A stretch of DNA of 64,000 nucleotides, from the NCBI GenBank assembly GCA_963693305.1, contig OY855903.1, positions 51,979,150 through 52,043,149 on the forward strand, in the 5' to 3' direction. Positions 14,401-25,790 of this stretch are shown here, in pieces (within the stretch, counting starts at the first letter, position 1; every line of letters begins with the position of its first letter). This DNA comes from Meandrina meandrites. Taxonomy: Eukaryota > Cnidaria > Anthozoa > Scleractinia > Meandrinidae. Under the pieces are notes generated by a model. That model worked only from the letters and a program-made list of their open reading frames with translations, was not told where the DNA came from and ran no database searches. Position numbers and translations under genes: made by a program.

Positions 14401-17400
14401 GTTTGATACTTTGTAAGTATCTTGACTTAAACATTACCATCACGTCACGTAACATTTCTGTCATGTCACGTAACTGTCACGTCACGTCACGTAACATTTT
14501 GGCCATATCATATAACATTTCCGTCATGTCCCTTAAGGTGGCTCAGAACAGTTTCCTGCATTTTTCAACACCTCAATCTTGACGGATCAATGCCAAAAGT
14601 CTTTTTCAGTTGACCCAACAATTATGGTATCAAACAGATGCCCAATGGCCGGTAAACAAGTTATGGCTATTTTTTGGACATTGCAAGTTACCATAGCAAC
14701 AGTATAACCTGTTAAAAACGCCCTTAATTTTAGCTTTAAGTGCTTATAACTCGAAAACAAGTCCGGTGACCCCCATTTTTTATTATCGAATTGTAATCAA
14801 CAGTACAAGATGCAACTTTCTGCAAAGTTTTAAAAAAATCTGCACATGGGGTTCAGAGCCACCTTAAATTTACGCAAATTTAAGGTGGCTCTGAACCCCA
14901 TGTGCAGATTTTTTTAAAACTTTGCCAAAAAGTGCATCCTGTCTTGCTAATAAAAAATGGGGGTCACCGGGCTCGTTTTTGAGTTAGAAGCACTTAAAGC
15001 TAAAATTAAGGGTGTTTTTAACAGGTTGTAGTGTTGCTATGGTAACATATTGTGCAATGAAAAAGACAACAACTTGTTCACCAATCACTAATCATTTGTT
15101 TGACACCATGATTGTAGCATCAACTGATTAAGAGTGGTTATAATGACCAATCGAAATCTAAGTCTTGGAAAGTGTTGGAAACGGTAGCCAGCCACCTTAA
15201 GGTTTTTGTTGGATTTGGTAGGTTACATTTGAGCACTGCTGTTACTAATGATGTAAGGCTTCGATAAATTTTTATCCTCTCGAACTAACCCTAAAACTTG
15301 CGGTTATAACAGATTTCAATATGGCATTCAAGAAGTACCAATTTAAACTCCCCAGTTCAAATCACTTCTTTCTTTTCATAAAAATTAAGCCTGTGTTTTA
15401 TGACTTGTTGTAACAGTTTTTTTTGTTTGCAAGAGCAATCCACGTGAGGATATTACTGTCCCTTTATCAATTGTCCCACTAAACGACTTTGTTTTAACAG
15501 TGAAACGAAAAGCCTGTTTGACCGCTCCAGTGTCATGGACCGGAAGGAAGTTCTCCCTCCTCTACCGGAAATTGACAGCCCACCAATGTCGCCAAAGAAA
15601 CAACTTCGTCCAATTAAGACTATGGATTCGTACAACAGCCAAGAAGGGCGCAGCGTCGAGGAATTGAAAGTTCTCATCAAGAAAGTTCTTCAGAGTAATT
15701 ATCAAGCTTTTGAAGAGGTAAGATTTGAAAAACTGTCAACAAACTGGGCCAGCGGTTTTTTAGTTAAGTTTCTAAGCAACAGCGATGACGCTTCCTGATG
15801 GCTTCAATCATAATGCGTTTACGAACGCAATGAGCCAATCAGAACTCGTTAGGAAATCTTGCAGCCCGCGTTTAGGGCGTGAAAATTTACGTCACTTTCG
15901 TTTACCCAATTGACTGCGCTCCACGCGTTTGTCTTTCTCAGTTATAAAGTGCAACTGCCTTTGAATGTCATTAAAACAGTATTCTAACACTTATCTTGTT
16001 GTTATTTATAGACTTTCTATGAGCTTGACGAATTAAACAGCAAGAAAATGATGCCTAACGACATGATTAAACTTCTGAAAAAGTGAGCAGTTTTTTTTTG
16101 CATCCTTCCTCCCTTAATTGTGAACGTTTTTAGGGTTTGGGAACTTTTCTGTTGTGTTTTCCACCAAAATTAGATATGCCATTATATCCCATAAACATTT
16201 AAAATATTTAGATAAAAGTTACTGAGCAATGATTTCATTTGTAGCTCTTTATTATGCTGTACAAGGTGGTTGTAACTTTTAGTTTTAGGACTGTGGATGA
16301 AACCCTAGTGTGAGACCATTCAAATGAAAGCTATTGAGCAGTACTTTCATGTGGTACTGTTTACTATGCTGTACAAGGTGGTTCTAATTTTTAAGTCTGT
16401 GGATGAAACTCTAGTGTGTGACCATTCAAAATGAAAGCTATTGAGCAGTACTCTCATGTGGCTCTGATTCTCAGGTGTTTCTCATATCTCACCCGTGTCC
16501 ATTTTTCTCTGTTAGGTTTGGTCTCTCAGTAAGCCGTAACGAAGTGAAGCGACTCTGGGATACACTGATTACAGATCAGAAAGGTCGTCTTGAGTATTGG
16601 CAGTTTGTACGGACGTTTGGCTACTCACTCGACTCTGCAGGTATTTTTTTTTCTTCTTACAACAGTTGTCAAATTCTCGGTTTCGTTTTGCTTCTGCTGT
16701 GGTAAAAAGACAACAACAAACGCTAACCAATCACAACAAAGCAATCTTCAGTCGCTAAGTTAACATCGTCATTGTATTAATTTAGAAAAAATTGAACACG
16801 AGTTGATGTTCGTTAAAACGAGAAAGCTGTGGAAACACAAGCTGTGCCGTGCACATGAGCTTGCACAGTTCATTAAAGTTCTTCAAACTTTCAGAAATGT
16901 TTCGACTACTCTTTATAAACAAGCAAAGTAAGCTATTAATTTCTTTTCCAATTGGTTTTCTGTTTCTGTACTCGTGTAAGTGCGTGGCTGTGTTGCCATT
17001 TGTAAATGGGTTAGAAACTTGTTTATTTTGTGTATTTTAAATTGAATAACAACGAAATGAGAACTTACAAAGTTCTTGTTTGAATACACGCATGTGCTTG
17101 TCTGACAAGATTAGCTTACATGTAGTTACAAAGATTATCTGTCGTCTTTTAAGCCAATCAGATGCAAAGAAAAAAACCAGTCGTTGCATTTGTCTGGGTT
17201 CCGCGGCGACTTTTCCACGCTCTTGTTTAATTTTGATTTTGAAGCCCCCTTGAAACGTCAGCTCTATAAACTGGTCACCGTTGTGAATGCACCTTTATCG
17301 ACTTCACGTTTCTTCAGCAATGCAGCACAAATTGCCTTATTAATTTAGAATAAATCACAGTTGAATAAAGATCTTTTTTTTCTTCTCTCAGCTTTTCCGA

Positions 17401-18321
17401 ATGCCAAAGTTTCACCGCCCAAGAGAGGTGACAATGATTTTATGATGCGCTCCAACAAGCTGAACAGTGACAAACATTTACTGCATCATCTACTGAAATC
17501 CAACATTGACTACAACTGGGAAACACTCTGGAACGAGTTCACCGCTATTGACCGACAGAGGACTGGCACTGTGTCAAGGAAAGATTTCATGGTAAGTTTG
17601 GTGATGCCTAGTTCCCAGGCTGTTTGGTTATCGTGGAACAAGCGTAGGCTGGATACCAGCCTTTGTTAAATATGAACTTACAGGGATTCAAAGGATGTGT
17701 GACTCACTGATGATGTCAAGTTAGCTACACTGTTGCCTTGCATTTTTTTCTTGCCCTCGGAAAAGCTTGTTAAAACTTTGTTTTCTTCGCTTGTCCAGAA
17801 TTCCATGTATTGTGCTCATTGTTAATTTCTTTTTTAAAATCCACTGCTATTTTGACGTCACTTACTGTGCCTTCATATACCTTGTCTTAGCTTGACACGC
17901 AATCTTCCATTGATTCCCCAACAAAAAAAAAATGTGAATGCGTGACAATCCAAAATCAAGTCCGTTTGGAAGCTTTCTTCTGGTCACGCTCTTAGCTTCG
18001 AGCAGACTTTAAGCTTTTTCTTGCTTGACTAAAAATGCTCGTGCACTGAAAGGGTGTTCTTCTTTTCAGAATATTTTGCAAGATATGTGTGTTGAACTAA
18101 CGGACTACGAGAGTCAAGTATTGTGTGACAAGTTTGATCCCAAGAAAGAAGGAAGGTAAGTAACGCAATCAAAGTGACCAGAATATCCCCTGCATATCTG
18201 ATGAGGAGAGTTCACAGTGATCTGTTTTGCTGACGCCCATTTAAGCAGCAAAATGACAGCAAACGAAATCGTAGACGTGGCATGTTCGACTTTTCCTACT
18301 TATTTTTCCTACTTTTCCTAT

Positions 18322-18368
<47 letters not shown>

Positions 18369-19749
18369 TTTTTCTTCCACAGAGTAAACTATATAAAATT
18401 TTTAGAACCGTACTCCAAACATCGAAAGGCTTATCGCCATGGACACAATATGCAAGCTGTCATGAAGCATCCACAGGCTGAACTGGTAATATATTGATTA
18501 ATTCTTAAACTCTCTGTATCTTTAAATAAGGAATTCAAGTAGGGAACTAATGAGAATCACGGAGTTGATAATCGGCAATCTCTTGATGTGAAACCAGCTT
18601 TCCCCCAAAGTGATTTAATTATAGGAAATGCATGAAAACTAGTTAAAGAATTTGGATGTACATTTTGAGACACGTCATAAAATTCAAAATGGCGGCGCGC
18701 GGAGAACTTTTCCATTTTTTGCTTCTATTAAATGTTATTTCTCCCTTGTCTTGTAAATTAGGCGTTTTTTAAAAAATTTAACGTCAACTTGTCGTAAAAG
18801 TGGAGTGATCCTGTGATGTTTTGTGACAGGGTTTGTGCACGGTAAGATAATGTCTGCGTTCGAGCCTGGTGGCCATCTAGACAGAGCTTATTGGTATCAT
18901 TAATATGCTAACAACAAGTTTCTCTCGCATTCTTTCTTTTGGTAGCCAATGGATGATGTCGTTCAAAAGCCAAATAAAGGATTGTCGACCATCACAGCTA
19001 AACTCAGGGACAAGGTACTACTAAATCGTTTCATTATTGATATCTAAGTTGGTTAATTGCTATGAACGGCTTTCAACCAACAGATCTTTTACAAGAGCTT
19101 GTTGGTTTCCGTGGCCACAAATAGTGCCCGCAGTGATATCAGCCAGCGTTACACATCTTAGGCTGTGTTGCTGTTGTTGTTGTTGTTGTTGCTAAGTAAC
19201 CTTTACAGAAGGTATCGTGTGGTCTTCTGTATTTTACCAGCGTGTGTTAAGGGACGGACCATTATTTTTTCCAGGGGGGGGGGGGGGGGGGGGGAGTGAA
19301 ACGAAAAAGCCCGAATAAATTGTTTGCAGACATAAAAAAAATAAATTGTCTGCAGGAAGATGCCGCCGGAAAAATGACACAGAAAAAATTGTTTGTTTTG
19401 GAAAAAAATTGTTATCCCCCTCCCCCTGCCAAAGTATAATGGTCCGTTCCTAAAGTCATGCTATTCAGAAAACCAAACAAATAAAAATCGCATGCTACCC
19501 AACAATGTCTTGACTTCTGTTTCGCTTTTTTTCCTTCAGTTGTCAGGAAAATGGATAAATCTCATGCGAGCTTTCAAGAAACTCGACAAAGACAATAAAG
19601 AATTTCTCACTTTGCAAGAATTCCGCCACGTTTTAGAGCTTTGTAACGTGGTCTTAGATGAAGAGGATATTTATCACATTCTAACAGAGTTTGACGAGAA
19701 GGATGGCGATAAAATCAGATACACAAAGTTCTTGGACAAGATGAAATAA
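5474..19749 (+). CDS. EFCAB6: EFCAB6-like multi-EF-hand protein, 18 exons, 896 aa
   Basis: Exons: 5474-5783, 6678-6778, 7564-7661, 8533-8610, 9128-9194, 11523-11626, 12207-12659, 13350-13463, 13935-14042, 14236-14412, 15501-15717, 16012-16082, 16516-16640, 17392-17591, 18070-18155, 18383-18485, 18946-19014, 19540-19749. All borders are GT/AG, phases match at every junction and the sum is 2691 nt including the stop. The first ~130 residues look disordered. The rest is a chain of EF-hand units with loops near residues 301-312, 369-380, 481-492, 518-529, 728-739, 764-775, 843-854 and 879-890. Most loops lack canonical ligands: position 12 is R, Q or K in several, and Gly6 is missing at 843-854. 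Most hands are therefore probably structural rather than calcium binding. The architecture and phrases such as YKEFLRRFQ resemble EFCAB6 (DJBP), reported from mammals as a DJ-1/androgen-receptor partner and axonemal component. It is shorter than the ~1500-residue human protein. The start is the first Met in a CpG-rich first exon; an untranslated upstream exon is possible. Confidence 0.88.
8735..8960 (+). repeat. Interspersed repeat, copy 1 (second copy at 53205-53410)
   Basis: This intronic stretch shares several blocks in the same order with 53205-53410: CCAATCAGAAGTAAAACCAA, a CTTCCAGCGCTT-like block, CACTGGATTGTCTGTGTCGT and AACGACACTC. The two copies are in the same orientation relative to the window. 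No coding capacity or clear terminal repeats are visible. Confidence 0.65.
9494..10373. mobile_element. Long-armed foldback (MITE-like) element in intron 5 of the EFCAB6-like gene
   Basis: The element begins TTAGAGAGCTTAAGCA at 9494 and ends with the inverted copy (one mismatch) TGCTTAATCTCTCTAA at 10373. Within it a much longer imperfect inverted repeat pairs about 9494-9775 with 9890-10174, sharing the block around GCCACGGACGGCAACCGGAA and the block ACCATTTGCGTTCAACCGTG. A third, internal TTAGAGAGATTA at 10169 suggests two neighbouring or nested copies of the same family (9494-10174 and 10169-10373). There is no transposase frame. Confidence 0.75.
10490..10760. repeat. Inverted-repeat-rich intronic segment
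   Basis: Repeated short blocks fold back on each other: GAAACATTTTTGCGGACAAA faces ACAAAAATGTTTC, followed by a second GAAACATTTTTTG, and GGACACAAA faces TTTGTGTCC. A GC-rich core lies near 10650-10670. It is probably a small non-autonomous element; the ends are not defined. Confidence 0.4.
11270..11408. repeat. Short inverted-repeat element
   Basis: The ends CCTTATTCAATGGTT and AACCATCGAATAAGG are inverted copies with one mismatch, enclosing a CpG-containing, AT-rich body. The element lies about 110 bp upstream of exon 6 of the EFCAB6-like gene. It looks like a MITE; no target duplication was resolved. Confidence 0.5.
12777..13229. mobile_element. MITE-like element in intron 7, copy 1
   Basis: The ends CACTGGGACCTCTTCATATG (12777) and the inverted CATATAAGCCC/CCTAAGTG block ending at 13229 form terminal inverted repeats of about 25 bp with a few mismatches. 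Internal motifs GGTAACCGGGCTGG and GAGATCTCGGTAACC recur in both orientations. A left-truncated relative lies at 43858-44200. It has no coding capacity for a transposase. Confidence 0.7.
14531..15202. mobile_element. Near-perfect palindrome: two head-to-head copies of one MITE-like element
   Basis: Two copies (14531-14872 and 14875-15202) meet at a centre reading ACCTTAAATTT ACGC AAATTTAAGGT (14861-14886). Each is bounded by CCTTAAGGTGGCTC-type ends. The inner ~50 bp of the arms match almost perfectly, including TCTGCACATGGGGTTCAGAG and its complement. Further out the arms share CGGTGACCCCCATTTTTTAT and TTAACAGGTT(A)TA blocks, with more divergence. The whole lies in intron 10 of the EFCAB6-like gene. 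Related fragments occur at 42800-43300. Confidence 0.8.
16224..16475. repeat. Tandem repeat, ~107-112 bp unit, 2.3 copies
   Basis: Units start GAGCA(A/G)T at 16224, 16336 and 16443 and share ATGCTGTACAAGGTGGTT and CATTCAAATGAAAGCTATT. The array ends just before exon 13 of the EFCAB6-like gene (16516). Confidence 0.85.
18320..18371 (+). repeat. TTTA tetranucleotide microsatellite against a splice acceptor
   Basis: About 13 uninterrupted TTTA units lie between the 3' part of intron 15 and exon 16 of the EFCAB6-like gene. The exon begins at 18383, so the repeat occupies the position of the polypyrimidine tract and branch region. It is expected to be length-variable. Confidence 0.95.
19250..19457. 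repeat. Poly-G-bearing MITE-like element in the last intron of the EFCAB6-like gene
   Basis: The ends GGACGGACCATTATTTTTT (from about 19252) and AATGGTCCGTTCC (to 19452) are inverted copies. A run of 21 G lies just inside the left end (19274-19294) and C-rich blocks lie inside the right end, so the G/C runs also face each other. An internal repeat of AATTGT(T)TGCAG is present. Small TTG repeats precede it near 19170-19190. Confidence 0.55.
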
Positions 19750-20535
19750 CATTTTGCTACTAGTTTGTCGAAGTGTGTATATCAGTAAATAACTATCTGT
19801 ACAGTTTATGAATGAACTCTTTACAAGCTTGTAAGCATGTGGACCGTCTGCCAACGAGAGCAGCTAGCAAACTTCACCCCAAGGAACCGTGCATGCCACG
19901 AAACGAGTTTCGCTGAGAGTTGAATCTCGTAACTCGCTTTCTTAAGTTGTTAAGCATTGGACGTTGTTTAGCAACTATGAAAGGAAAATGCCATGCGGTG
20001 CAAAAGCACAAGAAGACGTGATCTGAGAAGGCAATTTTAGTCTCATGTGAAGAAAAATTTGTGTATCTTGAATGGTTCGTAACTCTTGCGCCTGTAAAAT
20101 CAAACAAATAAGTACAAAATATTTCAAGGCAATGAGGTACCGTAGGCGAAAATTAGAACATATGAAAAGTACCTAATTGTTAATAGGAAGGTACAGTGAA
20201 GTAATTTAATATATTTACCGTAAACACCATTCATTTAGTACTATTACTGTAGAAAACCATTTCAGCGCCGAACAGTTCACGTGTTATCCAAGTGTGTCAT
20301 GTTGAATTTTTTTTTTTTTTTACTAAAATCGTTGTTAAGTTTTACATTAAATTCACATTTTAGCTGTGACGTTTGCTTATTGCACTGTGTACACGGTTCC
20401 TTTTATTTGTAAATTATTTTGATCTTGTTTGTATTCGCTATACGAGCGCAAATTGGGTACTTGTAAGAAGTACAGAATAGAACTTTTACAATCGTCGCGA
20501 CTGAACAATGCCAGGATGCTCCTGACAACACTCAC

Positions 20536-20688
20536 CTGGGTTACAACATAAACAGCCTCCGGAAGACAATTAAAAGAAGATTCATCGAACCCAAAGACGG
20601 CCGAAGAATCAAGAAGGTCGCTACGGTTTGACGGCAACCCTGTTCTTTTTTTGGCAACGTCTGTGCCATGAAACATGATAAACCTCAT
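20536..20688 (-). other. Weak candidate exon, minus strand
   Basis: A minus-strand open frame starting with Met at 20688 runs into a strong donor-like site (CCCAG/GTGAGTGTT, boundary near 20536). The ~51-residue peptide matches no family I recognise and I could not find a partner exon. It is recorded only because the donor is good and the frame is open before it. Confidence 0.15.
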
Positions 20689-21435
20689 GCAAATGGTTTT
20701 GGTTTGGTATTGAGATAATGCTTTCCGTTTTGCGAGTCACTGTGCAGCCATTGGTCAAAAAAGCACCCAAAATTATCCAACCTATCAGAACAAAGATGTT
20801 ACATGTTTTCGACCAATCAGGTTTCAGTTCTTTCCGGGCTTTTCACCTGCTATAAGTTTTCCCGCGCTTTCTGAAAAAGGGCAAGCTGCGAGATTCCAAA
20901 GATGGGGGGGAACCGTAAGAAATTGGGAAACATTTTGGAAAACTGACGTAGCTTTTTTTCGTGGAAAATTAGAAAAAATAATACAAATCAGCATTGGCCT
21001 CAAAAGCGAAGCGCGCGAAGTTTAAATGCAAATGCAAATGATTGTATTCCCCACGAGGCTCAGACAACATCAGCATGTTCTGAGAGAAATAAGGTGAGTC
21101 TAGTAGGAATACCGGCTGTTTTAGAATGTTTCTTGAGAAGATCGTTCCGCCATTCCGGTTTGTTTGTGTGAGTCTTGTCTGATTCATGACGTCACTCGCG
21201 CGCTTCGCTATTGATGACGACTTTTGTTTCAGCTTAAAGTTGTCGGCAAATTTGTTAATTTCTTTGCAAACACCTGTCAAATTCAATTTGAAAAAGTTTT
21301 AAGTTTAAGCAGCTAAGTAAGCATGGGAGAAAAAACTAAGTGGAGCATGTTTGAGAAAATTGAATTGCTTTCGGAGAATGACGCATGTTAAAAAAAGGCT
21401 GTGAATTATTTAAACTTCCTTAATATCACACGAAA

Positions 21436-21494
21436 TTCTCGACATCAAATTTGGGCGTTTTTTTTTTTTTTTGCAAAAATTTGATGTCGAGAAA
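21436..21494. repeat. Perfect 17-bp hairpin
   Basis: TTCTCGACATCAAATTT at 21436-21452 is followed, after a T-rich spacer, by its exact complement at 21478-21494. It may be the remnant of a small inverted-repeat element. Confidence 0.8.
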
Positions 21495-22506
21495 AATCTC
21501 CAGCTTATTTAATAAAGGGAGAGTTTAACAAATTCTTTAATTTCGCTGTAATTCTTCAATTATGGTGAGCGAAGCGCTCGCTAACTCGTTATCTCTCGTG
21601 CTCGTGATTCAAAGGTGAAGCTGCTTGTATCGGACGCAAACAACGGCTGAGAAGGAGACTTATCGCTCCCCAGAGCCCGCGTTACGGCTTCATTCAACGG
21701 AACGACAGCAAAACATCTTGGAAAAATTTGGTTATTATTTTCAAGTTTGTGGTCCGTAATCCGTCCTTAACCATATTTGTTACATGTTAAGTGTTTTTCT
21801 ACCTTAGAAAATTAATATTTCGAGCTTTCCTTCAACGTAAAAATACCTTAGTACGTCAGAAAAACGTCTCGGCCTCGTGACATAGCATATTTATTTGTCC
21901 TATTCGTGAGGTTTTATTATTCCTGCATAACTTTGTGGTTTTTATCTGACCTCAGCAAAATTGTAAAATCTAAAGAAAGCTATTCTTTTTACATATTGTA
22001 GACACAAAGAACGTCAACCCCCACGTAAATTTTGGCGTCGATTCAGTGCTTCATTAAGGAAATAAACGCTTTTGAAATTTGTGAAGCATCAACGTATTTC
22101 GTAACTGTGAGAAAAACAGTTATTTTGCCGCGTTTTTCAATTTTCAGACGTGATAATAATTAAGAAGTGATATCCAAAGTGATTTTAAGTGAAAACGAAT
22201 AATATTAATGTTAAAATCTACTTTTCTGATTGTGCAATTCTATCGCCACCATATTTGTGCCCCAAAGAGGAACACGAACATGCATACAAAATACTGTAAT
22301 TTTGTCAAATCTGTTTTCTCGATAACTCTAATGTGAACAACACTACAAAGCTACAATTTAGATAAAAGTTTAAAACATTTCTATCTGCTTTTTCTAAAAT
22401 CAGATAGTTTTCTGATGTTATTTTAGGAAAAATAACGGTGATGACAATCGAGACAACGACGCGGCGGCTCTAAACTTTTAAACGAGTTCAGTCTTTAATT
22501 TCTTCA

Positions 22507-22877
22507 AAGGGACACTGTTACGGACTTTTTTGGGCTTTTTTAGCAAAATAGCACCAACTCTTTCAACCATGCAGGAAATGCTCCTAGAACGTAAAGGAAA
22601 GGATCCCTAGCAAATTGTTTAAAGCGGAGGGTGACCGTAAATAGTTTTCATCAATTTTCCCAAACCACAAGGAGAGAACTTAAAAAAGTCAGGCTGACTT
22701 TTTCAAGTTGAGATCAAAAGCTCCCGAAGGTATCACAGTGATATCACTCTATATTTAGCTTCAGTACACTGGTAAAGTAATTTTACGAAAACCTGACCAC
22801 TTTTACTAGTTTCGATTGGTGTAGACATGTTTTTGGGCTGTTGAATTTTTGAAGTTATGTTCGTGACAGTGTCCCTT
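22507..22877. mobile_element. MITE-like element, ~370 bp
   Basis: The ends AAGGGACACTGTTACG and CGTGACAGTGTCCCTT are inverted copies with one mismatch. The flanks both read TTCAA, suggesting a target-site duplication. There is no coding capacity. Confidence 0.65.
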
Positions 22878-24293
22878 CAAAGCTATAGATGTGTTGAAAA
22901 ATACAACTCGAATTATAGCGAGGCGGAAGTCAAACAGGGAAGGACTTACACCCTCCCCTGCCTCCCCTGGACAGTTTTAATGAGATTTGTTTTCCTTCTT
23001 ACTCTCTCTACCCTCACCCAGTATGTTCCAGCCAAGTTTATGAAATCTCACCGCAGGGGAAAAAAGAAAATGTCTTGGACCTTTGCTAAACGGTCAAATA
23101 CTGTACATTTGTAGCACTGTATACATATTTTGAGCTTCCTGTCTCGCCCACCCAAGTTAAATCTTTGGTGGCGGCTAATTTTGTAGCATATTTATGTTAC
23201 AGCACGAGTAATAACCAAAATAACATGGAATTTCCTGACACAGTCTCGTGACATTGTCTAATGAATTGTCAATTAATTTGTCTGTCATCTGCTGGCATTT
23301 AAACTTGACCGCGAAGAAATTTGAGCTAACAAGCGCCGGTTAAAAATATTAAAACGTCTTTGCAAATTTAATTAAGAAGCAACGAAAACGGAAAGAAAAA
23401 TTCGATCGATTTTCTTTCTCTTCGTACAGATACTTGTTAAAAAAATTCGCAGTCTTCAGTAATGTAAACCTTGCTTCCAACGTTTTTTCTTCAGAACGGA
23501 AACGCAACTTGAAGCCTGGGAAAGCTTTTCCGTCACAGCAAGCATATCAATTCACTTTGAGGGCAAGACAACACACACTTAGTTGGCAAAACCGTGTTTT
23601 TCAAGTGTTTGAAGTCGCTACGTGATCTTTGAAACAAGTTTTCCGGTATAACTGCGTAGTTTGTGACTTCAGTGACGTCACGCTTTCCTGTTGCTCTTTT
23701 ACTTGCCAACTTTTTCTGAGCCAAATACGTGAGCTCTTTACTAAATCCGGGTTTCCAAAGATCTTCTGATTGTGGTTTTCGAACATTCCCGAAGATGTGA
23801 TGTCCGAAGATGTTCCGACGGTTTACGAGTGTTCTCGAAGATGTCCAAAGGCTCACACAGTGCTTCTTAGCATTCAAACACGACAAGAGCAGCTATTTGT
23901 TGGATTGAAACGCTACTATTTTGGATTAGTTTTCCAGAGCCCCTTGTTATAATTTCGATGCTTTTGTTTGACAAGTTGCTAGGCAACAGAACTGGGTCTG
24001 CGCTCGCAGTCCTTTCTAGTCCAGTTCAATTCTGGCGCTCAGCTGTTCTGTCACGCAGCCCTACGGGTTCTAGTCTTGGACTAAGGGGAGAGGTGTGGAG
24101 GAGAAGGCTCCCCCCCTCGCCTTACTCCTCTGTCCATTTTTTCCACTCGCTGTTCTCCGCGCTAATGCCGAATTTCGCACTGCTTCCAACTAACCCTACG
24201 CCTGGAAGAAGTCAAAAGAATATTTCTTGCCTCGTATTGTCTCCAATTCTCTTTCTAGAGCTAATGCTTAAACGAATGTCCCGATTAATCTTC

Positions 24294-24369
24294 AACCTCA
24301 TTCCCAGGGTCTCTCTCTCCCGCCTGCCAGAGGCGAAGCAGTAGAGAAAGACCCTGGGGACGAGGTTGG
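24294..24369. repeat. Compact inverted repeat
   Basis: AACCTCATTCCCAGGGTCTC pairs with GAGAAAGACCCTGGGGACGA...GGTT across a short loop, giving an almost complete ~76-bp hairpin. The motif is GC-rich compared with its surroundings and looks like an internally deleted MITE. Confidence 0.65.
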
Positions 24370-25159
24370 TTCGTTGATCTCTAATTTCTATAGCTACACC
24401 AGAAAATACATTGTTTCGTGAATGAAAACATACGAAACATTTTGGAATGTGGTGGTTTTTACGAAGAGGCAAACCATTTCAATGGAATACAATCCTTGGT
24501 TTTTACACGGATCAGTTGATAAATACATGTAATCTCTTTCCCTACAAAAGTAATCCCATTAGCTTATTTGAGTAGGCACATTAGGACCTGAATTAACCAA
24601 GCAAACTCACACACAGTAAGCAAGGCTAAAATTATTATTTATGTCCTTTTCATGCCAAACGCCAGCTTTTAAAACACTGATTTCTACATTTACACTTGAG
24701 ATGCTTCACCTGGAAGTTTTTGGTGAAGATATTGATCGCACTCTTCTTCAAACCGAACTAATTTTTGTCCAAGTTTGAAGTTATTTGGGTTTTATTTGAG
24801 CTTTCATCGCTCTTTTCAGATCTCTGTAACCTTTCAACACATACGCCGCCTTGCGTAATCCACTACCTGAAATCAACATGTTCAGTACTGAACTCGTGTT
24901 AAATTGCGGCTCTCTAGTTCATAATGTTTGTTTTTCATGTCTTCTCGAGAGAATTCAACAAACATGCAGGGTCTCGCACTTGGCATAAACATAATTAAAT
25001 CCGTTTTAAACAGTAAAATAGCTCTACCGTCATGCGACATATATTCACACATCCATTTGTACTAGATGCATAAATTTGAGTGTTCTTGTCTGCGTATGAC
25101 CTCCCCCCCCCCCTCCCCCTTTAGTGAAAGCAGTGTGACAAGAAGAAACCTGTTAATAC

Positions 25160-25790
25160 CTAGTTCTGGGTAGCAGGGGGGGGGACTCCTCGAAAATTTT
25201 GGGTCGCCCACTTCCTCTCGGAACGAGTAACTTCGTTGGTTCTTAAAACAATAGATAACAGGTCATAACAATACCCCCAGCCCTGAATAACAATGGAGGT
25301 AGTGTTTACAACGGGTGAATGGAATTAGAGGTTGCAGAGAGGTAGTGTCTTAATGAAAATTTTGGCGGGGGTGTACAGCACGCTTCAAGAACCCCTTACC
25401 GTATTTCAGCCCAAAATATGCGATTTTCCCTACCCTATTTCGGGTCTGGCCCCAAAATCTATACCCTAGATCCCACACAGATTTTGCTTCAGTTCATGCA
25501 AATACTCTTGGTTCATGTTAATACTTAACAAGGGCTTCAAATTCCCAATGCTAGTAAATGAATCACGCATCTCATCAGAGATTTATCAGATAAATGTGAC
25601 AACGATAAAAATAGTTTCTTCAAATAATTCTACCTAGGTATTGATCAGAGTGCATTAGCCATACCCTATTTCAGCTCAAAATGGTCAAAATCTATACTCT
25701 ATTTCAGACCAAACCGGATCGAAAACCATACCCTTTGGTGCCGTACATATGAATTAGTTTCTCTTCCCTTCCCCCCCCCCCCCCCCCACG
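25160..25790. repeat. Poly-G/poly-C bounded element with internal CCCTATTTCAG repeats
   Basis: A run of G at 25168-25176 on the left and 17 C at 25771-25787 on the right bracket a body. Inside it, TACCCTATTTCAGCCCAAAA-type words recur (near 25398, 25430, 25660 and 25695) together with AAAATCTATACCCTA words. The arrangement of G-run, repeated words and C-run parallels the element at 60572-60984. It is a non-coding, probably non-autonomous element. Confidence 0.5.

Noticed and set aside
14413..14530. CRISPR-like array from repeated GTCACGTCACGTAAC words
   Set aside because: The repeats are short, unevenly spaced and in an animal intron; this is simple local duplication.
23533..23886. 117-codon minus-strand frame
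   Set aside because: The underlying DNA carries repeated GAAGATGT words and no recognisable domain; it is probably a decayed repeat.
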